From the NCBI GenBank assembly GCA_934565615.1, contig CAKTIH010000046.1, forward strand, positions 1 to 15,191: DNA of 15,191 nucleotides. Reading direction: 5' to 3'. How positions within the stretch are numbered: position 1 is the stretch's first letter; every line of letters begins with the position of its first letter. The notes beneath the pieces are model-generated. The model was given only the letters and a program-made list of their open reading frames with translations, was not told the DNA's origin and made no database searches. The translations under genes were made by a program, and so were the position numbers. The stretch is from an uncultured Oscillospiraceae bacterium. GTDB taxonomy: Bacteria; Bacillota; Clostridia; Oscillospirales; Oscillospiraceae. Below, one piece after another: positions 1 to 5,253 of this stretch.

Positions 1-1
1 T

Positions 2-61
2 AAGCCGCTCGCGTTCGACCTCGCCGATCTGGTGGGGCTCTATGTTCAGGAGGTGAGTTAA
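2..61 (+). CDS. 3' end of an unidentified gene upstream of the endolysin (partial)
   Basis: Only the last 19 codons are in the window, reading KPLAFDLADLVGLYVQEVS and then TAA at 59-61. The stop shares its last A with the ATG of the endolysin gene (TAATG), and the GGAGGTG just before it serves as the ribosome binding site of that gene, so the two are translationally coupled. The fragment is too short to identify. From its place before a lysis module it is probably a late phage gene (tail or baseplate), which is inference only. Confidence 0.6.
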   Translation, partial: KPLAFDLADLVGLYVQEVS

Positions 62-759
62 TGGGAATCATCGACAATGCCGTGACCCGCGCGCTTGAGA
101 TCGCGGCGGACAACAGCCACGGCTACGATCAGTCGCAGCGCTGGGGGCCTGACTACGATTGCAGCAGCCTTGTAATAGATTGCTTCAAGAGAGCGGGAGT
201 ACCGCTTACGTGCACTTTTACGGGAAACATGAACGCAGACATGCTGAGGCATGGTTTTGAGGACGTGACCGGCAGCGTCGATCTCACGACCGGCGCAGGG
301 CTTGAGCGCGGCGATGTGCTCTTGAACCATGTCCATCACACCGCCCTGTATATCGGCGGCGGGCAGCTCGTGCAGGCGAGCATCAACGAGTATGGCACTA
401 CGACCGGAGGGCAGACCGGCGACCAGACCGGGCGCGAGATATACATGCGCGGATACTATAACTACCCTTGGGACTGCGTGCTGCGGTATACCGGGGCAGA
501 ACCGGACACGGTACCGGCACCGGTGAAACCTACACGCTATGTCACAGTCGAGCTGCCTATGCTGGAGGACGGCCAGACCGGCGTAGTCGTCGCTATGCTC
601 CAGGCGGCGTTGAAGTATCTTGGGTATGATCCCAAGTGGATCGACGGAGAGTTCGGAACCAGGACGCGCAACATGCTCATGGCCTATCAGGCAGAGCACG
701 GCCTTGAAGCTGACGGCATCTGCGGTGCGGCGACCTACAAAAGCATAGTGGGGAGGTGA
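61..759 (+). CDS. Phage endolysin: NlpC/P60-like cysteine peptidase/amidase with C-terminal peptidoglycan-binding domain
   Basis: The product (232 residues) should cut host peptidoglycan at the end of the phage cycle. Residues 1-145 resemble the NlpC/P60 fold used by Gram-positive phage lysins: the probable nucleophile is Cys34 in YDCSSLV, and the probable catalytic His is His93 in HHTALYIGGG; the strand with LVQAS follows. Residues 146-160 are a Pro/Val linker. Residues 163-232 match a PG_binding_1 repeat (GVVVAMLQAALKYLGY, then DGEFGTRTRNMLMAYQ and ADGICGAATYKSI). There is no signal peptide, so release needs the holin encoded downstream. The ATG is preceded by GGAGGTG and overlaps the upstream stop. 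The exact bond cut (amidase or endopeptidase) cannot be told from the sequence. Confidence 0.85.
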   Translation: MGIIDNAVTRALEIAADNSHGYDQSQRWGPDYDCSSLVIDCFKRAGVPLTCTFTGNMNADMLRHGFEDVTGSVDLTTGAGLERGDVLLNHVHHTALYIGGGQLVQASINEYGTTTGGQTGDQTGREIYMRGYYNYPWDCVLRYTGAEPDTVPAPVKPTRYVTVELPMLEDGQTGVVVAMLQAALKYLGYDPKWIDGEFGTRTRNMLMAYQAEHGLEADGICGAATYKSIVGR

Positions 760-765
760 GCGGGA

Positions 766-783
766 ATGAAGAAGATCATTTAA
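766..783 (+). other. Five-codon mini-ORF (MKKII) with a good ribosome binding site
   Basis: ATG at 766 follows GGGAGGTGAGCGGGA and reads MKKII, then TAA at 781-783. The ribosome binding site is as good as those of the real genes around it, yet the frame closes at once. It may be the remnant of a truncated gene, a leader, or chance. No protein function is claimed. Confidence 0.25.
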
Positions 784-830
784 CTTGCTGGCAACTTGCC
801 AATGAATAAATATGCTAAGAGGTAAGGCAC

Positions 831-1106
831 ATGGACGAAGCAGTTAAACTCGCAGAGATTGAGCAGTGGTGCAAGAGCAACACGCATCGCATTGACGATC
901 TCGAAGTCCGACAGGACAATCTGGACAAACTCGCGACTACCATGTCGGTCATGGCTAATGAGCAGGAGCACATCAAGACCGATGTTGTGGAGATCAAGAG
1001 CAACGTAAAAAAGCTCATGGACAAGCCCGCTAAGTATTGGGATACAGTCGTAGGACTCATTATCTCAGGCGTAGCGGGGTACGTCCTGGGTATGTTTCTG
1101 AAATAA
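831..1106 (+). CDS. XhlA-like phage lysis accessory membrane protein
   Basis: A 91-residue protein with a long charged, heptad-like N-terminal part (about residues 3-65, rich in Glu, Lys and Asp, with VVEIKSNVKKLMDK) and one C-terminal membrane segment (about 70-90, YWDTVVGLIISGVAGYVLGMFL). This layout is that of the haemolysin XhlA family, small membrane-anchored coiled-coil proteins found beside holin and endolysin genes in Bacillus and Clostridia prophages, where they help lysis. The start at 831 has AGAGGTAAGG about 7 bases upstream. The next gene begins 16 bases after its stop and is a holin, which supports the call. The family is assigned from layout and context. Confidence 0.75.
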   Translation: MDEAVKLAEIEQWCKSNTHRIDDLEVRQDNLDKLATTMSVMANEQEHIKTDVVEIKSNVKKLMDKPAKYWDTVVGLIISGVAGYVLGMFLK

Positions 1107-1121
1107 GAAAGGAGTACAAAC

Positions 1122-1388
1122 ATGGAAATGATAGGCATAGCAAGCGTGGCGGCAATCACCGTCATAGCGTATCTCATCGGCGAGGGTATCAAGGTAACCG
1201 GCCTTGACAACAAGTGGATTCCGGTCATCTGCGGTATCTGCGGCGGCGCACTGGGTGTCGTGGGCATGAAGATCATGCCGGACTTCCCGGCGACGGACTA
1301 CATAACCGCCGTTGCCGTCGGCATCGTATCCGGCCTCGCTGCGACAGGTGCTAACCAGATCGTTAAACAGCTGGGCAAAGACGAATAA
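1122..1388 (+). CDS. Phage holin
   Basis: An 88-residue very hydrophobic protein. Predicted membrane segments lie at about 4-22 (IGIASVAAITVIAYLIGEG), 32-50 (WIPVICGICGGALGVVGMKI) and 58-80 (DYITAVAVGIVSGLAATGANQ), with a short charged tail (KQLGKDE). Size, Gly/Ala-rich membrane segments and position behind the endolysin and XhlA-like genes fit a small phage holin of the kind common in Firmicutes phages, which makes the membrane pores that let the endolysin out. The ATG has a very strong AAAGGAG site 8 bases upstream. The exact holin family is not certain. Confidence 0.8.
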   Translation: MEMIGIASVAAITVIAYLIGEGIKVTGLDNKWIPVICGICGGALGVVGMKIMPDFPATDYITAVAVGIVSGLAATGANQIVKQLGKDE

Positions 1389-1398
1389 TTATTAACAC

Positions 1399-1462
1399 GC
1401 GCCGCGTGCAGTCGAAGGCTTGCGTGCCTACGCGGGGTATTGATGTAGGCTGCACCCGGCGC
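1399..1462 (+). repeat. Nested inverted repeat, possible structured RNA
   Basis: The arm GCGCCGCGTGCAG (1399-1411) pairs with CTGCACCCGGCGC (1450-1462) with one mismatch in 13. Inside it, CCTAC (1427-1431) pairs with GTAGG (1445-1449). It lies in the gap between the holin gene and the HTH gene and has no T-run after it, so it is not a standard terminator. It may be an mRNA structure or protein-binding site. The 10-mer GATGTAGGCT (1442-1451) recurs at 5160-5169. Confidence 0.4.
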
Positions 1463-1503
1463 AAAGCAGAAAAATCCTTGTAAACCGATAGAGAGGTATT
1501 GAC

Positions 1504-1677
1504 GTGACTGCAACCGTCAAAGAATTTTGCCGGATAAACGGCATTGATGAAAAATCAGAAAATCTTACAGAGCTGCTTTTCGCCGCTCTGACTGGCGGTG
1601 ATACCGATAGACGCGTTATCCGATCTAACGACCCCCGGCAAGAAAACGAAACTGCAATTCCCGACGGCGCTCCGTGA
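1504..1677 (+). CDS. 5' part of the split HTH gene (GTG start), in a different frame from the HTH
   Basis: From GTG 1504, with AGAGAGG about 9 bases upstream, the frame reads VTATVKEFCRINGIDEKSEN, continues LTELLFAALTGG, and then runs into poorer sequence (RQENETAIPDGAP) to TGA at 1675-1677. The first 32 residues look like natural protein (acidic, amphipathic helices) and would join smoothly to the frame used by the HTH at 1598-1843. I read this as the true N-terminus of that gene, separated from it by one base. Alternatives are a separate short overlapping gene or chance. Confidence 0.4.
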   Translation: MTATVKEFCRINGIDEKSENLTELLFAALTGGDTDRRVIRSNDPRQENETAIPDGAP

Positions 1678-1843
1678 AAAATTCATAGCCGAGTGCGGCT
1701 TCACGCTCGAAGAGAAGACGATCCTGAACATGAGAGCTGACGGTTTATCACTGCTGGAAATCGCCGACAAGCAGAACTGCAGCGTGGAGACGATAAACCG
1801 GCGAATCCGGAGCATTAAGAACAAAATAGCGGAAACAGTATAG
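1598..1843 (+). CDS. Sigma-70 region 4-like / LuxR-type helix-turn-helix protein (3' part of a probable frameshifted gene)
   Basis: From GTG 1598 the product is 81 residues. Residues about 43-76 form a clear DNA-binding helix-turn-helix of the sigma-70 region 4 type (LEEKTILNMRADGLSLLEIA, then CSVETINRRIRSIKNKI). The start has no good ribosome binding site and the frame is closed by TGA at 1589-1591. The well-formed start at 1504 is one frame away, so the intact gene probably ran 1504-1843 (about 112 codons). It follows the lysis genes and precedes two hairpin terminators; phage proteins of this sort can control late genes, but no target can be read here. It may be a pseudogene, a programmed frameshift, or a gene started internally. 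Confidence 0.6.
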   Translation: MIPIDALSDLTTPGKKTKLQFPTALREKFIAECGFTLEEKTILNMRADGLSLLEIADKQNCSVETINRRIRSIKNKIAETV

Positions 1844-1866
1844 AGCGGCGCGCTATGCGCCGCTCT
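1842..1866 (+). terminator. Hairpin overlapping the stop of the HTH gene
   Basis: AGAGCGGCGC (1842-1851) and GCGCCGCTCT (1857-1866) form a perfect 10-bp stem with loop GCTAT. The stem begins inside the TAG stop (1841-1843). Only TT follows, so it is a weak terminator or a 3'-end stabiliser placed ahead of the stronger one at 1903. Confidence 0.5.
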
Positions 1867-1902
1867 TTCATATATCCCGAGACAGATTACTGACAGATTC
1901 CC

Positions 1903-1935
1903 GGCAGGTAACGGACATGTTACCTGCCTTTTTTT
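1903..1935 (+). terminator. Strong rho-independent terminator closing the lysis/HTH unit
   Basis: GGCAGGTAAC (1903-1912) and GTTACCTGCC (1919-1928) make a perfect 10-bp stem with loop GGACAT, followed by seven T (1929-1935). It separates the lysis unit from the next gene cassette, whose ribosome binding site begins only about 20 bases later. Confidence 0.9.
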
Positions 1936-1968
1936 ATCTTAGAATTTAAGCAGAAAAAGGTGATGCGC

Positions 1969-2349
1969 ATGTATGTACATTTTAACCCTAACCCAGCGGG
2001 ACACTCGGTTGGTGATTGCGTGATCCGGGCGTTGTGCAAAGCCACGGGGGAAAGCTGGGACAAGACCTTTGTTGAGCTGGCCGTGACAGGCTTCGAGCTG
2101 TCGGATATGCCGAGCGCAAACGCTGTGTGGGGCGCTTATCTCCACAGGAAAGGCTACACGCGCACAGCACTGCCTGATAAATGCCCGGAGTGTTACACAG
2201 TGAAGCTCTTTGCGGAGGAACATCCGCACGGCACATATATCCTTGCCCTGAGTGGGCATGTCGTCGCGGTGCAGGACGGCAACTATTTTGATGCGTGGGA
2301 TTCAGGCGATGAAATCCCGTTGTATGTATGGAAGGAGCAGAAATCATGA
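1969..2349 (+). CDS. Small papain/C39-like cysteine-peptidase-type protein, first gene of the post-lysis cassette
   Basis: A 126-residue protein that starts MYVHFNPNPAGH. The frame is also open with GTG 1960 and ATG 1963, but the AAAAAGG at 1954-1960 is spaced properly only for ATG 1969. Residue Cys17 in VGDCVIRAL, His97 in LSGHVVAVQDG and Asp108/Asp111 in YFDAWDSGD lie in the order and contexts of the papain-like/C39 peptidase fold (N-terminal Cys helix, then His in a beta strand, then Asp or Asn). There is also a CPEC pair (72-75). No signal peptide or membrane segment. Activity is not shown; it could be an inactive or amidase/transglutaminase-like relative. It overlaps the next gene by ATGA. 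Confidence 0.7.
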   Translation: MYVHFNPNPAGHSVGDCVIRALCKATGESWDKTFVELAVTGFELSDMPSANAVWGAYLHRKGYTRTALPDKCPECYTVKLFAEEHPHGTYILALSGHVVAVQDGNYFDAWDSGDEIPLYVWKEQKS

Positions 2350-2825
2350 ACTATTCTCAACCGTTCCCGGCATATCAGCCACAGCAGTTCTACCCGGCTT
2401 ACAATCCGCCGATGATGGACAATCTCGCTCAGATGCGCGCCCAGCAGTACGCTCCGCAACCCCAGCAGCCGACGCCCACGCCCACCCCCGCGGCCACACA
2501 GCAGGGCGGCGTGAACTGGGTGCAGGGCGAGGCGGGTATGAAGGCATTCCTGGTCGCTGCCGGTAATAGCGTTCTACTCTTCGATAGCGAAAATCCGACG
2601 TTCTGCATTAAGAGCGCAGATCAGAGCGGGATGCCGCTGCCGCTGCGCATCTTTGATTACACAGAGCGCACACAGCCGCCACAGACGCCCGTAGCGGCGT
2701 CGCAGCCGCAGAACGTTGAATACGTACCCCGGGCGGAGTTTGATGCGCTGGTGGCGCAGGTAGCGGCGCTGACGGCCAAGAAACCGCGCAAGACGCAGAG
2801 CGAGGAGGTAACGACGAATGAGTAA
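2346..2825 (+). CDS. Pro/Gln/Tyr-rich phage protein with a conserved-looking core, function unknown
   Basis: Start ATG 2346 (AAGGAG 9 bases upstream, ATGA overlap with the previous stop) is preferred to ATG 2328, giving 159 residues. Residues 1-52 are low-complexity Pro/Gln/Tyr (YQPQQFYPAYNPP, QQPTPTPTPAATQQ). Residues 54-108 form a compact, probably beta-rich unit (GGVNWVQGEAGMKAFLVAAG, SVLLFD, FCIKSADQSGMPLPLRIFDY). Residues 127-145 are a short Ala-rich helix with heptad character (RAEFDALVAQVAALTA), then a basic tail. Such a layout suits an assembly or scaffold protein that binds by its coil, but this is inference; I do not know its function. I recall similar proteins beside genes like those on either side in gut Firmicutes prophages, from memory and unchecked. 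Confidence 0.7.
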   Translation: MNYSQPFPAYQPQQFYPAYNPPMMDNLAQMRAQQYAPQPQQPTPTPTPAATQQGGVNWVQGEAGMKAFLVAAGNSVLLFDSENPTFCIKSADQSGMPLPLRIFDYTERTQPPQTPVAASQPQNVEYVPRAEFDALVAQVAALTAKKPRKTQSEEVTTNE

Positions 2826-3051
2826 TTCAATTTTTCAGGCGCTCGGTGGAGCGCGACAGCCTACTCCGCAGATGCCCGGCATGGCCGGACAGTTCCAGAA
2901 CATGATGCAGCGGTTTCAGCAGTTCCGGTCAACCTTTCAGGGCGACCCAAAGCAGGAAGTTGAGAAACTCCTGCAGAGCGGGAGAATATCCCAGCAACAG
3001 CTCAATCAGGTTCAGGGGCTTGCGCAGCAATTCATGCAGTTCCTTAAGTGA
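2818..3051 (+). CDS. 77-residue Gln/Met/Phe-rich helical protein, function unknown
   Basis: ATG 2818 lies inside the end of the previous gene (8-bp overlap) with GAGGAGG 9 bases upstream. The product has a flexible Gly/Pro N-terminus (LGGARQPTPQMPGMAGQ) and two Gln-rich amphipathic helices (FQNMMQRFQQFRSTF and QQQLNQVQGLAQQFMQFL) around EVEKLLQSGRIS. There is no signal peptide and no Cys. The amphipathic, Gln-rich form suggests oligomerisation or attachment to a membrane or partner. No family can be named. Confidence 0.65.
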   Translation: MSNSIFQALGGARQPTPQMPGMAGQFQNMMQRFQQFRSTFQGDPKQEVEKLLQSGRISQQQLNQVQGLAQQFMQFLK

Positions 3052-3055
3052 TCTT

Positions 3056-3069
3056 ATCGTGGCCACGAT
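3056..3069. promoter_or_regulatory. Perfect 14-bp palindrome in the gap before the Gly/Trp-rich gene
   Basis: ATCGTGGCCACGAT is its own reverse complement. It sits 4 bases after the stop of the 77-residue gene and about 40 bases before the next start, in the longest gap of the first half of the cassette. Without a T-run it is not a terminator. It could be an operator or RNA stem; no binding protein is identified. Confidence 0.4.
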
Positions 3070-3108
3070 GTAGATAAATTCAAAAAATCCGAAAGGAGAA
3101 AACACAAA

Positions 3109-3840
3109 ATGAGTCTTTCCGATAACGTTCCCTTTACCATGCCGGTGACTCCTGCCAATGCGAACGGCGACGGCTTCGGCTGGGGCGGTGGTCTTTTCTG
3201 GATCGTCATCCTGTTTTTCCTCGCAGCGTTCGGCTGGGGTGGAAACGGCTGGGGCGGCAACAACGGCGGCGTAATGGACGGCTACGTCCTCACGTCTGAC
3301 TTTGCGAACATAGAGCGCAAGCTCGACAGCGTCAACAACGGCATCTGCGACGGCTTCTATGCGATGAACACCGGCATGCTCAACGGCTTTGCCGGGGTCA
3401 CGCAGGCGGTCACGAGCGGATTCTCGGCGGCGGAAGTCGCGAGATGCAATTCTCAGATGGCCTTCATGCAGCAGTTCTTTGCACTGCAGCAGTCGCTCTC
3501 TGATTGCTGCTGCCAGAACCGCGAGGCGATAGCACAGGTCCGCTACGACATGGCCACTCAGGCCTGCGACACGCGCAACACCGTGCAGAACGTCACCCGC
3601 GACATCATCGACAACCAGAACGCCAACAGCAGGGCTATCCTGGACTATCTCCAGAGCAGCAAGATGAGGGATCTGGAAGCCGAGAACGCCAGTCTGAAGC
3701 TGGCCGCATCTCAGGCTGCACAGAACAGCTACCTTGTCAACACGCTTCGCCCGCCCGCATCCCCCGCGTACATTGTGCAGAATCCCTACTGCTGCAATCA
3801 GCAGTACACGGGCTGCGGATATGGCTGCGGTGCCGCCTGA
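3109..3840 (+). CDS. Gly/Trp-rich single-pass, Cys-rich membrane protein, function unknown
   Basis: A 243-residue protein. Residues 20-55 hold one hydrophobic segment (FWIVILFFLAAF, 30-41) between Gly/Trp-rich stretches (GFGWGGG before, GWGGNGWGGNNGG after). Residues 60-160 are a regular helical region with FANIERKLDSVNNGI and GFYAMNTGMLNGF. Ten Cys include the run CCC at 133-135 and C228, C229, C236, C240. Residues 180-205 look like a short coiled coil. The tail is Tyr/Cys/Gly-rich (NPYCCNQQYTGCGYGCG). A GAAAGGAG site lies 8 bases before the start. It is probably membrane-anchored with a metal- or disulfide-binding tail. I do not know a function. Confidence 0.75.
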   Translation: MSLSDNVPFTMPVTPANANGDGFGWGGGLFWIVILFFLAAFGWGGNGWGGNNGGVMDGYVLTSDFANIERKLDSVNNGICDGFYAMNTGMLNGFAGVTQAVTSGFSAAEVARCNSQMAFMQQFFALQQSLSDCCCQNREAIAQVRYDMATQACDTRNTVQNVTRDIIDNQNANSRAILDYLQSSKMRDLEAENASLKLAASQAAQNSYLVNTLRPPASPAYIVQNPYCCNQQYTGCGYGCGAA

Positions 3841-3908
3841 CAATCGTACACCGATCAACTTGTCGGAATAATCGACATGTTCAGCCCCAAGAGCTGATAT
3901 CAACACAA

Positions 3909-3940
3909 ACGGCGGGGCTTAATGCCTCGCCGTGCTTTTT
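3909..3940 (+). terminator. Internal hairpin terminator or attenuator within the cassette
   Basis: ACGGCGGGGC (3909-3918) pairs with GCCTCGCCGT (3924-3933), 9 Watson-Crick pairs and one G-U, loop TTAAT, followed by GCTTTTT (3934-3940). The next gene's ribosome binding site (GAAAGGATG) starts right after it, at 3941, so the hairpin probably lets some transcripts through and lowers expression of the downstream genes. Confidence 0.65.
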
Positions 3941-3957
3941 GAAAGGATGAATAGAAA

Positions 3958-4380
3958 ATGGCTGAATACACAAATGCAAACACTATGACCGTCGCAGCGG
4001 GGCAGAATGTCCCGTTTACCGAGGAGACGGTATCCGGTAACCCCTGCATTGTCCATCGCGAGGGAGCGGGCATTATCACGCTCCGCGGTCTGACGAACCA
4101 GTGCCGCGCACGGTTCAAGGTTTCGTTCGGCGCGAATATCGCCCTGCCGACCGGCGGCACCGTCGGCGCGATCTCGGCGGCGATAGCCATCAATGGAGAG
4201 CCGCTGAACAGCGCCACGGGCATTGTAACGCCCGCTGCGACAGATCAGTATGGCAATATCTACGTTGCCGCAAACATCGACGTCCCGCGCGGCTGCTGCC
4301 TCAGCGTAGCTGTGGAGAACACCAGCGGGCAGGCTATCAATTTTGCGAACGCCAACCTCATTGTTGAGCGTGTCGCATGA
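3958..4380 (+). CDS. Small beta-rich protein, possibly jelly-roll/BclA-C-terminal-like, function unknown
   Basis: A 140-residue protein with short alternating strands (NTMTVAAGQNVPF, GIITLRGL, ARFKVSFGANIAL, VGAISAAIAINGEPL, NIYVAANIDVPRGC, LSVAVENTS, ANLIVERVA) and almost no helix. The pattern, in particular the AIAINGEPL strand and the closing strand, recalls compact trimeric jelly-roll domains such as the C-terminal domain of BclA-like proteins. Cysteines are at 30, 49, 113 and 114. It may sit on a virion or cell surface, but there is no signal peptide. Start has GAAAGGATG 8 bases upstream. The fold is a guess from the strand pattern. Confidence 0.7.
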   Translation: MAEYTNANTMTVAAGQNVPFTEETVSGNPCIVHREGAGIITLRGLTNQCRARFKVSFGANIALPTGGTVGAISAAIAINGEPLNSATGIVTPAATDQYGNIYVAANIDVPRGCCLSVAVENTSGQAINFANANLIVERVA

Positions 4381-4392
4381 AAGGAGTAAATC

Positions 4393-4773
4393 ATGAGCAC
4401 AAGAGCACTTGAAGATATTTGCGAGAAGCTCTGCCGTGAGCTTGATGAAATCGCAAAGAAACCCGAGCTCGGAGCGGGTGATCTGGATATCGTCCATAAG
4501 CTGACCGACACCATGAAGAACATCTACAAGATAGAGATGTACGAAGAGGACGGAGGCTATAGCCGCGCGGGCGAATGGGAAGCGGATATGCGCGGCCGTT
4601 ACGGACGCGGCAGCAGCTACGCCCATCGTGGGCAGCACTATGTGCGTGGCCACTACAGCCGCACTGACGCTCGCGAGCGCATGCGTTCGCAGATGGAGGA
4701 TATGATGCGGGACGCCGACGATGATCGCACTCGCGAGGCTATCCGCCGCTGCATGAACGAGCTCGACAGCTGA
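4393..4773 (+). CDS. Arg/Gly/Tyr-rich protein with helical ends, function unknown
   Basis: A 126-residue protein. Residues 1-50 are a helical N-terminal unit (LEDICEKLCRELDEIAKK, then DIVHKLTDTMKNIYKIEM). Residues 54-91 are Arg/Gly/Tyr/Ser-rich (RGRYGRGSSYAHRGQHYVRG), a low-complexity type often seen in nucleic-acid-binding or condensing proteins. Residues 92-126 are a charged helix (RERMRSQMEDMMRDADD, then TREAIRRCMNEL). Start follows AAGGAG and is 12 bases after the previous stop. Nucleic-acid binding is inferred from composition only. Confidence 0.7.
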   Translation: MSTRALEDICEKLCRELDEIAKKPELGAGDLDIVHKLTDTMKNIYKIEMYEEDGGYSRAGEWEADMRGRYGRGSSYAHRGQHYVRGHYSRTDARERMRSQMEDMMRDADDDRTREAIRRCMNELDS

Positions 4774-4788
4774 CGGGAGGGAGACCTT

Positions 4789-5145
4789 ATGCTCGACAAG
4801 CAGGAGATTCGCAAGGAGATAGCCCGCCTCGAGTATGAGGAATCGAGCTACCCGAACTATGCCAAGCTCGCCGACCTGTACATAATCAGCGCTGAGATGG
4901 AGAAATCCAACGAAAGAATAGAGCCGCGCTATGAGCGGCTCTATTCGAGGGCAGCTGCCCCGGCTGAAATGCACATGCCGCAGAACGCGGTCAACATAGA
5001 TGCTGCGGACAGCGATTTCTTAAAAGCTGTGAGCGGGAAAGATGCGGGCGCGGCGTGGGAAATCATGGATGAACTCATGGAAAGCCTGCAGGTGATGCAG
5101 CCCCGCACCTATAGCGCGGTCATGCGGCGTCTCCGGGAACTGTAA
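4789..5145 (+). CDS. 118-residue helical protein, last gene of the cassette, function unknown
   Basis: The product starts MLDKQEIRKEIARLEYEESS and is rich in Glu, Arg and Met. Two helical parts (about 5-40 and 76-118, the latter containing AWEIMDELMESLQVMQPRTY) flank a short Ala/Pro-rich segment. No membrane segment. Start has GGGAGGGAG 7 bases upstream and lies 15 bases after the previous stop. It is the last gene before the tRNA. A perfect 12-bp inverted repeat lies inside its reading frame at 4916-4946. I do not recognise its function. Confidence 0.7.
   Translation: MLDKQEIRKEIARLEYEESSYPNYAKLADLYIISAEMEKSNERIEPRYERLYSRAAAPAEMHMPQNAVNIDAADSDFLKAVSGKDAGAAWEIMDELMESLQVMQPRTYSAVMRRLREL
4916..4946 (+). 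repeat. Perfect 12-bp inverted repeat inside a coding region
   Basis: GAATAGAGCCGC (4916-4927) and GCGGCTCTATTC (4935-4946) pair over all 12 bases around the 7-base loop GCTATGA. It encodes RIEPRYERLYS within the last gene of the cassette. It could fold in the mRNA or bind a protein as DNA. It is longer than expected by chance for a coding segment. Confidence 0.45.
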
Positions 5146-5149
5146 AATT

Positions 5150-5172
5150 TGTAGGCTACGATGTAGGCTACG
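5150..5172. repeat. Tandem 11-bp repeats at the tRNA-proximal end of the prophage
   Basis: TGTAGGCTACG occurs at 5150-5160 and again at 5162-5172, a 12-bp period with one base between. The pair begins 5 bases after the last phage gene. Such short direct repeats near a phage end resemble arm-type binding sites of tyrosine integrases, but no integrase is in the window. The 10-mer GATGTAGGCT also occurs at 1442-1451. Confidence 0.4.
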
Positions 5173-5253
5173 CATTGAAACGTGCCGAGCCGCGTTGTAA
5201 TTTTTTAGCACTTTCACAGGAAACTGGAAGCCCAAAAACAAAATGAAAACAAC

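Noticed and set aside
2929..3906. Long open frame on the minus strand (325 codons) across the cassette
   Set aside because: It runs antisense to two well-supported + strand genes that have good ribosome binding sites, and is an expected by-product of high GC in this region.
3919..4974. Long open frame on the minus strand (351 codons) across three cassette genes
   Set aside because: It overlaps three sense genes with strong ribosome binding sites and protein-like composition; no matching ribosome binding site or domain was seen.
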